The translations under genes were made by a program, and so were the position numbers. From Pseudomonadota bacterium (GTDB lineage Bacteria > Pseudomonadota > Gammaproteobacteria > Steroidobacterales > Steroidobacteraceae): DNA of 64,000 nt. Below the pieces are notes generated by a model, which saw only the letters and a list, made by a program, of their open reading frames with translations, was not told the DNA's origin and did not search any database. The stretch is taken from assembly GCA_963204835.1 (NCBI GenBank), contig CAUJHJ010000050.1:1-64000 (forward strand). Direction: 5' to 3'. Below are positions 8,896-17,229 of this stretch, one piece after another (the stretch's first letter is position 1; every line of letters begins with the position of its first letter).

Positions 8896-9089
8896 CAATC
8901 GGACTCCTCTGCTGAAAATTCATGGTGGCACTTCGGGCAGCACGCCGGCGGCGCCGAGGGCGCGAGCATCCGCGGGCTGACGGGAAACGGGGTGCGGCAG
9001 GCGGGACAGGCGACCCACGCCGTATTGCCATCGTAGCGGCCGCTGCCGCCACCGGGCGTGGCTCCCGGCCTGCGCTCCCTGCCGCTCAT
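8895..9089 (-). CDS. Small zinc-ribbon protein in UbiD operon
   Basis: The protein has 64 residues. Two C-x2-C knuckles (CPAC and CPKC) are about 20 residues apart, as in a rubredoxin-like zinc ribbon. The N-terminal third is Gly/Arg rich. The ATG overlaps the UbiD stop (ATGA) and its own stop overlaps the next start, so it sits tightly between two enzyme genes. Non-oxidative hydroxyarylic acid decarboxylases of the BsdBCD/VdcBCD type also have a small Cys-containing D subunit; this may be a functional analogue, though the sequence is not obviously the same family. Confidence 0.7.
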   Translation of the reverse strand: MSGRERRPGATPGGGSGRYDGNTAWVACPACRTPFPVSPRMLAPSAPPACCPKCHHEFSAEESD

Positions 9090-10504
9090 GCGCGCGGCCA
9101 ACCTGCGCCGTCGGCGCTGGCGCGCAGCGCACCCGCACGCGCACTGGCGTCCGGCGGCACCGTCGCGACGGGCGGCACCGCGCGCGGCGCACCCGCCCGG
9201 GGTGCGGGCGGAAGCGTCGCGTCGACGCCCATTTTTGCCGCTGTCACGGCGCCGCGCGGCAGCGACGGATCGAGGGCCGATCCCGACAGGTCGTCGACCA
9301 GGATCGCGTCGCGCGACCATTGCACCCGCGTGGCGAGCGCCCACTCCCGCGAATCGGCCGAGAACAGGTCGACATCCCCATCGACCGCAACCACCCATTT
9401 TGTGCGCCGGTAGGCGAGCGCCGCCACGATGGCGTCGCGCGCCTCGCCGCGCGCCGGCTCATCGAGTTGCAGCCAGGCATGGAAGCGCCGCCCCGCCGTC
9501 GGTACGTGCACGTTCACGAGCGAAGGCGCAACGGCCTTCACCAGCTCGAACAACTTGCCTTCCATCGCCATGTTGTCGGGAACCAGCATGTCGGTCAGCC
9601 CGGAACCATAGTCGTGGTAGAGGGCGTCGCCGCGCATCGTGATGCAACTGACCTCGCAGAGCGGCGCGGGCACCTGCGGGCCGAGATAGCCCGTGTACTC
9701 GCCGAAAGGGCCATCCGCCGCGAACGCCTCGCGCGGCGCCCAGCCCTCGATGACGATCTCGGCGTCCGCAGGCACGAGGATGCGCTCGCCATGCGTGATC
9801 GACGGTACCAGCCGCAGGGACTCGCCGAGCACGCCGCCAGCCGCTCGCCAGTGGCTCTCGGGGTAGCGCAGCTTGGCCTGCGTGCCCAGCAGCACGGCCG
9901 GGTGATGGCCGATCCAGAACGCCACCGGACAGGCCTCGCCACGCGCCCAGAACTTGCGCAGGTTGCGCGCGTTGTGGCTTGCCGGATACGGGAACCAGCT
10001 CATGCGGCGCGGGCCCTTGACCCAGCAGCGCTGGATCGCGGTGTTGTCGATGCCGGTGTCCGGATCGAAGGTCGTGGCGTGCGCCGCGGTCAGGTAGGGC
10101 CCCGGCTCGAGGTCGTGCTGGGTCAGCGCGGGAATGCGGCGCAGGTCGGCGCCCTCGCCTTCGAGCACCACCGACTGCACCGGAGCCTCGGCGCGTCCCA
10201 CGATGCGCGGCTCGATGCCGCCGGCGCTGCGGCGCGCGAACCACTCTGCGGACTTGCGATGATCGTCCAGGCCGAGCGCCCTTGCGGTCAGCACGCGGCT
10301 CGCGGTGAGATTGGTGACGACCGGGATCGGGTTCGCCGCGCCGCTTGCATCGCGCGTGGCGCGAGCGAGCAGGATGGGATACTCACCGCGCGCATCGAGC
10401 GCATGCTGGAGTGCCGTGAGCTCGTGGCGGCGCGCGAGTCCCGCGGGCAGCTCCCAGAGCGCGTCGCCGTGCGCGGCGAGGAAAGTCCGCATGTCTTGTG
10501 TCAT
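9086..10504 (-). CDS. UbiD-family decarboxylase (prenylated-FMN dependent)
   Basis: The protein has 472 residues, the normal length for UbiD-type (de)carboxylases. The signature GPFGEYTGY is at 265-273, with Glu269 at the expected acid/base position. The NTAIQR segment (154-159) matches the cofactor- and metal-binding strand. Members need prenylated FMN made by a UbiX-type protein, which is not in this window. It is the first gene of a seven-gene overlapping operon and faces the divergent methyltransferase gene across a 53-bp gap. It probably decarboxylates an aromatic or unsaturated acid. The C-terminal 45 residues are Ala/Pro rich and not recognisable. Confidence 0.87.
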   Translation of the reverse strand: MTQDMRTFLAAHGDALWELPAGLARRHELTALQHALDARGEYPILLARATRDASGAANPIPVVTNLTASRVLTARALGLDDHRKSAEWFARRSAGGIEPRIVGRAEAPVQSVVLEGEGADLRRIPALTQHDLEPGPYLTAAHATTFDPDTGIDNTAIQRCWVKGPRRMSWFPYPASHNARNLRKFWARGEACPVAFWIGHHPAVLLGTQAKLRYPESHWRAAGGVLGESLRLVPSITHGERILVPADAEIVIEGWAPREAFAADGPFGEYTGYLGPQVPAPLCEVSCITMRGDALYHDYGSGLTDMLVPDNMAMEGKLFELVKAVAPSLVNVHVPTAGRRFHAWLQLDEPARGEARDAIVAALAYRRTKWVVAVDGDVDLFSADSREWALATRVQWSRDAILVDDLSGSALDPSLPRGAVTAAKMGVDATLPPAPRAGAPRAVPPVATVPPDASARAGALRASADGAGWPRA

Positions 10505-10511
10505 AGGGCTT

Positions 10512-10529
10512 TGTCATACTGGCATGACA
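10512..10529. promoter_or_regulatory. Palindrome in divergent promoter (candidate GntR operator)
   Basis: Perfect 6-bp arms TGTCAT and ATGACA with a 6-bp spacer lie in the 53-bp gap between the divergent UbiD and methyltransferase genes. A -10-like TACAAT is at 10541-10546 for the rightward gene. Either of the two GntR/UTRA regulators could bind here; this is inferred from position and symmetry. Confidence 0.45.
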
Positions 10530-10557
10530 TTTGGCCCGTGTACAATCGAGGACTGCC

Positions 10558-11679
10558 ATGGCGCGAAACACCCGACACGAATTGCTCGCACGGCCCGATC
10601 ACGACGAAGTGGCCCGGCAGGCCTTCGTGGTCGCCCTGAAGCAGGGCCTCAATCGCTCGCTGCGCAGCGGCAACGAGGCCCTCTACCAGGCCGTCGTCGA
10701 ACCTGCGCTGGCCGCGGGCACGGCGGGTCCCGCCCGTGAAGCGATCCGCGACGCGATGTACGGCCAGAGCGCCTACCGGAGCTGGTGCGCGCTCAATCGC
10801 GGCGCGCAGGAAATGATGTGGGAGGCCGTGGGGGCGCCGATCCGGCGCGAACGGGCGCGGCTGGAGGCCGCGGCGCACCGCCTCGCCGCCGAGGGCGCCG
10901 CGGGCGGCAGCCTCGACCTCGACCCTGGGTTCGATCCGCCGCGCGGCGTCACCGCGATGGACATCCACCTGCAGCCGGGCGGCTATGCGCTCGACCTCGG
11001 CGAGGGCGACCTCACCGCGGGCGCGCTCTATGAAGCGGGCGGCAATCTCTATGCCTTCGGCCAGGGCATCGGCCGAAGCGACAGCAAGGCCGCGCACGTG
11101 CAGCGTTTCATCGCCGCGCGCTGGCCCGGCTTCTCGCCGCGACGCATCCTCGACATGGGCTGCTCGGCCGGTTCGGCGAGCGTGCCGCATGCACTGGCCT
11201 ACCCCGGGGCGCAGGTGCACGCCATCGACGTCGGCGCCGGCATGCTCCGCTACGCGCACGCGCGCGCGGCCGCCCTCGGCGCCGCCGTGCATTTCCACCA
11301 GCGCGATTGCGTCGCGACCGGCTTTCCGGACGGGCACTTCGATCTCGTGGTCTCCCACAACCTGATGCACGAGAGCTCGGATGCGACGCGGCGCGGCATG
11401 TTGCGCGAGACTTGGCGGCTCCTGGCCCCCGGCGGTGTCTTCGTCCACCAGGACGTGCCGTTGCGCTTTGCAGGCCTGTCCGAGTTCCGCAAGTTCGAGC
11501 TGTCCTGGGACACGCGCAACAACAACGAGCCGTTCTGGGAGGTCTACGCGAACGCCGATCTCGACGCCGACCTCGCGGCCGCGGCCATTCCCAGGGACCG
11601 CACCTGGGTGGGCCACCTGCCGCAGTCCGACGGTTCATTGCCGTGGTTCGTCGCGTGCGGCTCGAGGCCCGCGGAGTGA
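10558..11679 (+). CDS. Class I SAM-dependent methyltransferase with extended N-terminal region
   Basis: The protein has 373 residues; the ATG was chosen over a TTG nine codons upstream. Residues 1-180 are an uncharacterised extension containing DIHLQPGGY (135-143). A Rossmann methyltransferase domain follows, with motif I ILDMGCSAG (197-205), HAIDVG for the ribose-binding acidic residue, and a Leu-x-Pro-Gly-Gly turn (LLAPGG). A full-length paralogue lies at 26079 and shares the same extension, including the Gln-Glu-x-Met-Trp-Glu patch near residue 84. It overlaps the downstream aldehyde dehydrogenase by GTGA. The methyl acceptor is unknown. Confidence 0.8.
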   Translation: MARNTRHELLARPDHDEVARQAFVVALKQGLNRSLRSGNEALYQAVVEPALAAGTAGPAREAIRDAMYGQSAYRSWCALNRGAQEMMWEAVGAPIRRERARLEAAAHRLAAEGAAGGSLDLDPGFDPPRGVTAMDIHLQPGGYALDLGEGDLTAGALYEAGGNLYAFGQGIGRSDSKAAHVQRFIAARWPGFSPRRILDMGCSAGSASVPHALAYPGAQVHAIDVGAGMLRYAHARAAALGAAVHFHQRDCVATGFPDGHFDLVVSHNLMHESSDATRRGMLRETWRLLAPGGVFVHQDVPLRFAGLSEFRKFELSWDTRNNNEPFWEVYANADLDADLAAAAIPRDRTWVGHLPQSDGSLPWFVACGSRPAE

Positions 11680-13178
11680 GCTCCGCCCCGATCACGCAAG
11701 CCTGGCCCATCGCGCCGCGCATCCAGTCGCTCATCGATGGGATCTCGCCGGCGCTGCGCGCCGGCGGCACCGACCTGCCGATCGTGAACCCGACCACCGA
11801 GGCGCCGATCAGCGTGCTGCGCGAGGCCGACGCGCAGGAAGTCGACGCCGCGGTCATGAGTGCCCGCCGCGCCTTCGACACCGGCCCATGGCCGCGCCTC
11901 GACATCAATGCGCGCAAGGACATCCTGTACGCGATCCGCGATCGCGTGCGCGCGCACGCCGAGGAACTCGCCTGGCTCGAGTGCACCGGCGCCGGCTTGC
12001 CGCTCGCCCGCGTGCGCGAGCAGGTGCAGCGCACGGCGCGCGTGTTCGAGTTCTTCGCCGAGGTCGCGAGCACGCTGCATGGCGAGGTGTATTCGCAATC
12101 GAAGGGCTGGCTCACCTGGGTGACGCGCGAGCCGAAGGGCGTTGCCGCGCTGATCTCGCCGTGGAATGCGCCCCTCTCGCTCGCGTCGATGCGGATGGCC
12201 ACCTGCATCCCCTGGGGCAACACCTGCGTGCTGAAGCCCTCCGAGGTGACGCCGCTGTCGGTGCGGCGCCTCGTTGAGATCCTGCACGAGGCCGGCCTGC
12301 CGCCGGGCGTCGTCAACCTCGTCAACGGCCGTGGCAGCGTCACGGGCACCGCGCTCGTGGATCACGCGGGCATCGACCTCGTCGGCTTCACCGGCGGCAC
12401 GGCGACGGGGCGCGCGATCATGACTGCGGCGGCACGCCGCCTTGTCCCGGCCGCGCTCGAACTCGGCGGCAAGTCCGCCAACATCGTCTGCGCCTCGGCC
12501 GACATCGAACGTGCCCTCGATGGCGCGCTGGTCGGCATCTTCGCCAACAACGGTCAGCAGTGCCTCGCGGGCTCGCGCATCCTCGTGCAGCGCCCCGTGG
12601 CGGCCGAGTTCATCGAACGGTTCGTCGAGCGCGCACGCCGCATCCGCGTCGGCGACCCGCTCGCGCCGGCGACCGAGATCGGCCCGCTCGCCTTCGAGGC
12701 GCATCGCGACCGCGTGCTGTCCTACGCCGCCATCGCGCGCGCGGATGGCGCCCGCCTGCTGACCGGAGGCCGGCGCGCGGCGATCGAGCGGGGCTGGTTC
12801 GTCGAGCCCACCGCGGTGCTCGCTCCGTCGAACGAGACGCGCGTGTGCCAGGAGGAGATCTTCGGACCGTTTGCGGCCTTCCTCGAATTCGACACGGTCG
12901 ACGAGGCGATCGCCATCGCCAACCGCTCGAAGTTCGGGCTCGTCAGCTATGTGTGGTCCGAGGACATCGGCACGGCGCTGCGCTGTTCGCGCGACATCCG
13001 CGCTGGCACCGTCTGGATCAACACGCCGATGATGCGCGAGCTGCGCGCGCCCTTCGGCGGCTACAAGGAATCGGGTGTCGGCCGCGACGGGCCTGCCGCC
13101 AGCGTGGATTTCTTCACCGAGCAAAAGGCGACGATCGTGCCGCTCGATCCCCCGCCCGTCCACCGGTTCGGGGCCTGA
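11676..13178 (+). CDS. NAD(P)-dependent aldehyde dehydrogenase
   Basis: The protein has 500 residues from a GTG overlapping the upstream stop. Family landmarks are the cofactor-loop segment ISPWNAPL (160-167), KPSEVTP, GFTGGTATG, catalytic Glu262 in ELGGKS, and catalytic Cys296 in NGQQCLAG. It most resembles the semialdehyde/betaine-aldehyde group (HpaE-like). It sits between a methyltransferase and a GntR regulator in one transcriptional direction, so it probably oxidises a pathway aldehyde to an acid. The exact substrate cannot be read from the sequence. Confidence 0.9.
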   Translation: MSSAPITQAWPIAPRIQSLIDGISPALRAGGTDLPIVNPTTEAPISVLREADAQEVDAAVMSARRAFDTGPWPRLDINARKDILYAIRDRVRAHAEELAWLECTGAGLPLARVREQVQRTARVFEFFAEVASTLHGEVYSQSKGWLTWVTREPKGVAALISPWNAPLSLASMRMATCIPWGNTCVLKPSEVTPLSVRRLVEILHEAGLPPGVVNLVNGRGSVTGTALVDHAGIDLVGFTGGTATGRAIMTAAARRLVPAALELGGKSANIVCASADIERALDGALVGIFANNGQQCLAGSRILVQRPVAAEFIERFVERARRIRVGDPLAPATEIGPLAFEAHRDRVLSYAAIARADGARLLTGGRRAAIERGWFVEPTAVLAPSNETRVCQEEIFGPFAAFLEFDTVDEAIAIANRSKFGLVSYVWSEDIGTALRCSRDIRAGTVWINTPMMRELRAPFGGYKESGVGRDGPAASVDFFTEQKATIVPLDPPPVHRFGA

Positions 13179-13179
13179 G

Positions 13180-13968
13180 GTGCGGCCGCGGCGCCGCACG
13201 CAGCGCAGCGCGGCCGGAGCCGACCTCGACACGGCCATCAGCGCCGGGCTGCGTTCGCCCAAGTACGTGCAGCTCTACAACTCGCTGCGCGAGTGGATTT
13301 TCGAAGGTCGCTACCCGCCGGGGGCGAAGCTGCCGACCGAGCAGGAACTCGCCACGCGCCTGCGCGTCTCGCGCAATACCGCCCGCCAGGCGATCCAGAT
13401 GCTCGTGACCGAGCGCCTCGTGTCGCGCCAGGCCGGGCGCGGCACCTTCGTGCAGCGGGACCTGGCGTCGGCACCCGTGCGCAGTGACTTCAACCAGTTG
13501 ATGCGCCGCGCCCGGCGGCTCGGCTCCGGATCGCGGCAGCGGCTCGCGCGGGTCGAGGAATTGGTGGCGGACGAAGCGACGCGCGCCGATCTGGCGCTCG
13601 TCGCGGGCGCGCGGGTCGTGCGCGCCTCGCATGTGCGGGTCGCCGGCCAGTTACCGGTCGGCTACGTCGAGACCTGCGTGCCGCTCGACATTGCCCGCAC
13701 GATCGACGTCGCGGAACTCAATCGCAGTCCGATGTTCAGCCTGCTGAATCGCAAGGGCATGAACATCCTCGGCGCCGACCAGTTCATCGGCGCCACCCTC
13801 GCCGACATCAAGCTTGCGGCCCTGCTCGAGACGGACGTCGGCGCGCCGCTCGTGAGCGTGCGCCTGCTGGTGGTGGACGATCGCAACCGCCGGGTCGAGC
13901 GCGTGCAACAGTGGTACCGCGCCGACAGCTACACGCACCACGCATGGCTCACGCGGCGCGCCAGCTGA
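13180..13968 (+). CDS. GntR-family regulator with UTRA effector domain (second copy)
   Basis: The protein has 262 residues; the GTG at 13180 begins 1 bp after the aldehyde dehydrogenase stop. A basic N-terminal tail (RPRRRTQR) precedes the winged helix (about 28-95: PTEQELATRL, VSRNTARQAI, GRGTFV), then a UTRA domain. It resembles the regulator at 6727 in layout and in C-terminal features (GADQFIGATL against EADQWIGATL), so the two are probably paralogues sensing related ligands. It likely controls this rightward operon or the divergent pair around 14.9 kb. Confidence 0.9.
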   Translation: MRPRRRTQRSAAGADLDTAISAGLRSPKYVQLYNSLREWIFEGRYPPGAKLPTEQELATRLRVSRNTARQAIQMLVTERLVSRQAGRGTFVQRDLASAPVRSDFNQLMRRARRLGSGSRQRLARVEELVADEATRADLALVAGARVVRASHVRVAGQLPVGYVETCVPLDIARTIDVAELNRSPMFSLLNRKGMNILGADQFIGATLADIKLAALLETDVGAPLVSVRLLVVDDRNRRVERVQQWYRADSYTHHAWLTRRAS

Positions 13969-13984
13969 GCCGGCGACCGGCCCG

Positions 13985-14872
13985 CTACGAGGGGATCCAG
14001 TCGCTGTGCAGCGCCACGCGCAGCATGTGGCGCGGGCTCGAGTAGTCCGAGTTGGGGCTGTGCTGCACGCAGCGGTTGTCCCACAGGCACACCGTGCCGT
14101 TGCGATAGCGCACGCGGCACTGGTAGATCGGCTGCAGCGCGTGTTCGTTCAGCATGGCGAGCAGCGCGCGGCCTTCCTGCGGGTGCAGCTCCTTGATCGC
14201 GCTTGTCCAGCCCCTGTTGATGTACAGGATCCTGCGGCCGGTCTCCGGATGGGTGCAAACGAGCGGGTGGGCGGTCTGCGGGAAGCGGGCACGCGCCTGT
14301 GTCAGCCGTTCGAGGCCCGCCTGGGTCGAGATCGAGTGATGTCCCGAGTTGACGCCATAGTGCAGCACGTCGTGGATGCCGGTGAGGCCCGACAGGAACT
14401 GCTGCATCGGTGCCGACAGGCCGTCGTACGCGAGCATCATGTTGGCGAACAGCGTGTCGCCGCCCGCATCCGGCACGTCGACGGCATACAGGACCGCGCC
14501 GAGGCTCGGATTGGGCTGGTAGCTGTGATCGACATGCCAGCCGAGGTTCTGGGTCGAAAGGCGTTGCTCGTTGCGGCCCGCGCCCCGTAGCTGGTAGACG
14601 CCCTCCGTTGCCGCGCGCAGCGGCAGGAAGGGCTCCTCCTCGAGCTTGCCGAAGCGCCGCCCGAAGGCGGCGAGCGCAGCCTCGTCGAGGCGCTGGTCAT
14701 GGATGACCACCACCGAATGCTCGAGGAATGCCGCGTGGATCCGCGCAAAGCCCGCGTCATCGAGGCGCGCGAGGTCGACGCCGCCGATCTCGCAGCCGAG
14801 CGCTCCCGTCAACGGCCGCACCGTCAGCCCGCCGGCGGGCTGCCCATGCCCCATGCCCGGTCCTGCGTCCAT
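13985..14872 (-). CDS. TauD/TfdA-family Fe(II)/2-oxoglutarate dioxygenase
   Basis: The protein has 295 residues. The ATG at 14872 follows a GGGGG-type ribosome site, and the TauD fold begins about 15 residues in. The iron-binding HxD is visible in GWHVDHSYQ, followed by the GGDTLFANM strand. Near the C-terminus, NRCVQHSP supplies the distal His and RHMLRVALH the 2-oxoglutarate Arg. Members hydroxylate and thereby cleave sulfonates, aryloxyacetates or carnitine-type substrates. It is convergent with the GntR gene and divergent from an MFS transporter, consistent with a small uptake/oxidation pair. Confidence 0.88.
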   Translation of the reverse strand: MDAGPGMGHGQPAGGLTVRPLTGALGCEIGGVDLARLDDAGFARIHAAFLEHSVVVIHDQRLDEAALAAFGRRFGKLEEEPFLPLRAATEGVYQLRGAGRNEQRLSTQNLGWHVDHSYQPNPSLGAVLYAVDVPDAGGDTLFANMMLAYDGLSAPMQQFLSGLTGIHDVLHYGVNSGHHSISTQAGLERLTQARARFPQTAHPLVCTHPETGRRILYINRGWTSAIKELHPQEGRALLAMLNEHALQPIYQCRVRYRNGTVCLWDNRCVQHSPNSDYSSPRHMLRVALHSDWIPS

Positions 14873-14900
14873 CGCCGCCCCCTGTGGCCTTCCCCGTGAC

Positions 14901-14922
14901 TTTGTACCCTTGTTGGGACAAA
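14901..14922. promoter_or_regulatory. Inverted repeat in divergent dioxygenase/MFS promoter
   Basis: Arms TTTGTACCC and GGGACAAA (one unpaired A) flank a 5-nt centre, within the 161-bp gap between divergent genes 13985-14872 and 15034. Its position just upstream of the dioxygenase start is suited to repression. Binding by a UTRA-type GntR protein is a guess. Confidence 0.4.
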
Positions 14923-15033
14923 TGAGCCACCGCGCCACCGGTGCGGTCCACGCTTCGGTCAGGCATCGGTCGCCGGAGCGTGCCGGGTGGCGCGCAGGTA
15001 CGATCCCCGCACGCACTACCCGGGGGGACATGC

Positions 15034-16341
15034 ATGACAGGCTACCCGTCTCGCAAGCTCGGGCCGATCTGGCTGGCGGAGGATGTCACGCGCGGCAACG
15101 CGCTCGCATTCCTCTACGCCGCCTTCTTCAGCGTCTGCCTCCTCTCCTTCCTGAGCTTCATGCAGCCCTTCGTGCTCGACGCGCACCTCGGCATCCCGCG
15201 CTCGCAACAGGGCCGTGCGACCTTCCTGCTCGGCACCACGCAGGAGATCGTGATGCTGCTGCTGGTCGGCCCGTTCGGCGCGCTGGCCGACAAGCTCGGC
15301 CGCCGCACCCTGTACACGCTCGGACTCGCCTGGATTGGCGCGGGCTACGTCCTCTACCCGCTCGCGGACTCCCTGTCGCAACTGGTCGCGACCCGGTTCT
15401 TCTTCGCGATCGGCGCCGCGATGATCGGCACCGTCATGGCCACCGTGCTGGCCGACACGCCGCAGGATCGCTCGCGCGGCCTGCTGGTGGGAGTCACCGG
15501 AACGCTGCAGGGACTCGGCGTGATGTTCGGCGTGCTGGTCCTCTCGAAGCTGCCGCTGCGCTTCGAGGCGCTCGGCCATGTCGACGACATGGCGGGTCGC
15601 TACACGCTGTGGATCGGCGCCGCCCTGTGTTTCGTCACCGGCGCCGTCTGCTGGCTCGGACTGCATCGCGGCACGCCGGGCGGCGCAACCCGCCGCCGCG
15701 AGCCGCTGTTGCAGCTCCTCGCCACCGGCGCGCGCACGGCCCGCGCCAACCGGCGGCTCGCACTCGGCTACCTGGCCTCGTTCGTCGCCCGCGGCGATCT
15801 CGTGGTGATCGGCACCTTCTTCTCGCTCTGGATGATGCAGGCGGGCCTTGCGCAAGGCATGACCCGGCCGGCGGCCATGGCGACCGCGGGCGCCATGTAC
15901 GGCCTGGCGCAACTCGCGGGCCTCATCTGGGGCCCGATCCTCGGCTGGCTCATGGACAAGCTCGACCGGGTCACCGTGGTCATGATCGCCATGGGTCTCG
16001 CCGCGCTCGGCTACTCGATGGTGGGCCTTACCGATGACCCGTTCGCCCCGGGCATGGGCCTCAAGATGATGCTGCTCGGCACGGGCGAGCTGAGCTGCAT
16101 CCTCGCCGGGCAGGCGTTGCTGGGGCAGCAGGCGCCCCGCGACCTGCGCGGCTCGGTCATGGGCGTGGCCGCTTTCTGTGCGGCGCTCGGCGTGCTGTTC
16201 TCGACCTCGCTCGGCGGCTGGCTGTTCGACCACTGGCGGCCGGGCGGCCCCTTCGTGATGATCTCGATCGTCAATGCCGTCGTGTTGCTCGCGGCCGCGT
16301 GGGTGCGCGCGACGACGCCCACCGAACGGCCCCATTCCTGA
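15034..16341 (+). CDS. MFS transporter
   Basis: The protein has 435 residues with about 12 transmembrane segments. The ATG is preceded by GGGGGGA. The loop 2-3 motif is ALADKLGRRTLY, followed by a long hydrophilic central loop (about 215-245) between the two six-helix halves. It is divergent from the TauD-family dioxygenase, so a shared inducer and substrate are plausible. It is not closely similar to the MFS protein at 5447. Substrate unknown. Confidence 0.85.
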   Translation: MTGYPSRKLGPIWLAEDVTRGNALAFLYAAFFSVCLLSFLSFMQPFVLDAHLGIPRSQQGRATFLLGTTQEIVMLLLVGPFGALADKLGRRTLYTLGLAWIGAGYVLYPLADSLSQLVATRFFFAIGAAMIGTVMATVLADTPQDRSRGLLVGVTGTLQGLGVMFGVLVLSKLPLRFEALGHVDDMAGRYTLWIGAALCFVTGAVCWLGLHRGTPGGATRRREPLLQLLATGARTARANRRLALGYLASFVARGDLVVIGTFFSLWMMQAGLAQGMTRPAAMATAGAMYGLAQLAGLIWGPILGWLMDKLDRVTVVMIAMGLAALGYSMVGLTDDPFAPGMGLKMMLLGTGELSCILAGQALLGQQAPRDLRGSVMGVAAFCAALGVLFSTSLGGWLFDHWRPGGPFVMISIVNAVVLLAAAWVRATTPTERPHS

Positions 16342-16366
16342 GGGCCGGTCGCGGCGGCCAGCGTAT

Positions 16367-16387
16367 TGTCCGGACATTTGCTAGAAT
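16367..16387 (+). promoter_or_regulatory. Perfect palindrome TGTCCGGACA next to a -10-like box
   Basis: The 10-bp palindrome is at 16367-16376 and a -10-like TAGAAT at 16382-16387, about 30 bp before the hydrolase start. The same 10-bp core recurs at 36877-36886 upstream of tonB. This suggests an operator for one regulator, or coincidence of a short palindrome. Confidence 0.4.
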
Positions 16388-16415
16388 CCCGGCACCCTGC
16401 TACCGGAGCGCCGGC

Positions 16416-17219
16416 ATGCCCATCGTCCGCCTGAACGACCACGACATGTACTACGAGGTGCTCGGCCACGGCGAGCCGGTGCTGTGCATGGGTGGCTGGG
16501 GGACCTTCGCGCATGACAACCACCATCACCTCGCGCGCGGCCTGACCGACCGCTACCAGGTCATCGTGTTCGACTATCGCGGCATCTGCGACTCGACCGA
16601 CGATCCCGCCGCCGAACCGACGATCGAGCTGCACGCGCGCGACGCGATCGCCCTGCTCGATCACCTGCGGCTTTCGAACGTGCACCTCGTGGGCCTCGTC
16701 GGCATCGGCGCCTGCATCTGCCAGGTGATCGCCGCGCAGCGCCCCGACCTCGCGCGCAGCATGTTCAACATGGGCGCCTGGTGCGCCGTGGACGATTTCC
16801 TGCGCGACCAGCTCGAGATGTTCCGCTGGTTGCATCGCGACCTGGGTTTCGAGGCGTTCCAGCGGGCCGTCACGCTGCTGTCCTTCACGCCCGACTACTA
16901 CAACGCCAACAAGGGCCGCCTGCTCGGCTCGCAGGGTGGCTGGAAGGAACTGCGCGGCCGCTATCCGGCCCATGCGCGCCTGATCGACGCCTGCGTCGGC
17001 TTCGACTCGACCGCCTGGCTGCACACGATCCGTTGCCGCAGCCTGATCGTGCACGCGGCGCTCGACCAGGTGACGAGCCCGCGCACCACGCTGCCGATCG
17101 AACGCGCGATCCCCGGCGCGCAGGGCGTCCTGTGGGAGGACGTCGCCCATGTCGTGGCCGGGAAGGAACAGAAGGTCCGCTTCGCGAACGCGCTCTTCGA
17201 GTGGCTGGCGAAGGGTTGA
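16416..17219 (+). CDS. Alpha/beta-hydrolase-fold protein lacking the nucleophilic serine
   Basis: The protein has 267 residues. The fold is clear: VFDYRG, a strand-5 segment HLVG (90-93), and late elements LDQVTSP (candidate acid) and DVAHVVAG (candidate His). However, the nucleophile elbow reads G-L-V-G-I rather than G-x-S-x-G, with Val95 at the Ser position and no Cys or Asp replacing it. It may be a lyase or cofactor-independent enzyme of this fold, or a binding protein. It is the only gene in its direction before the convergent isochorismatase gene. Confidence 0.8.
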   Translation: MPIVRLNDHDMYYEVLGHGEPVLCMGGWGTFAHDNHHHLARGLTDRYQVIVFDYRGICDSTDDPAAEPTIELHARDAIALLDHLRLSNVHLVGLVGIGACICQVIAAQRPDLARSMFNMGAWCAVDDFLRDQLEMFRWLHRDLGFEAFQRAVTLLSFTPDYYNANKGRLLGSQGGWKELRGRYPAHARLIDACVGFDSTAWLHTIRCRSLIVHAALDQVTSPRTTLPIERAIPGAQGVLWEDVAHVVAGKEQKVRFANALFEWLAKG

Positions 17220-17229
17220 AGGCCCCGGA

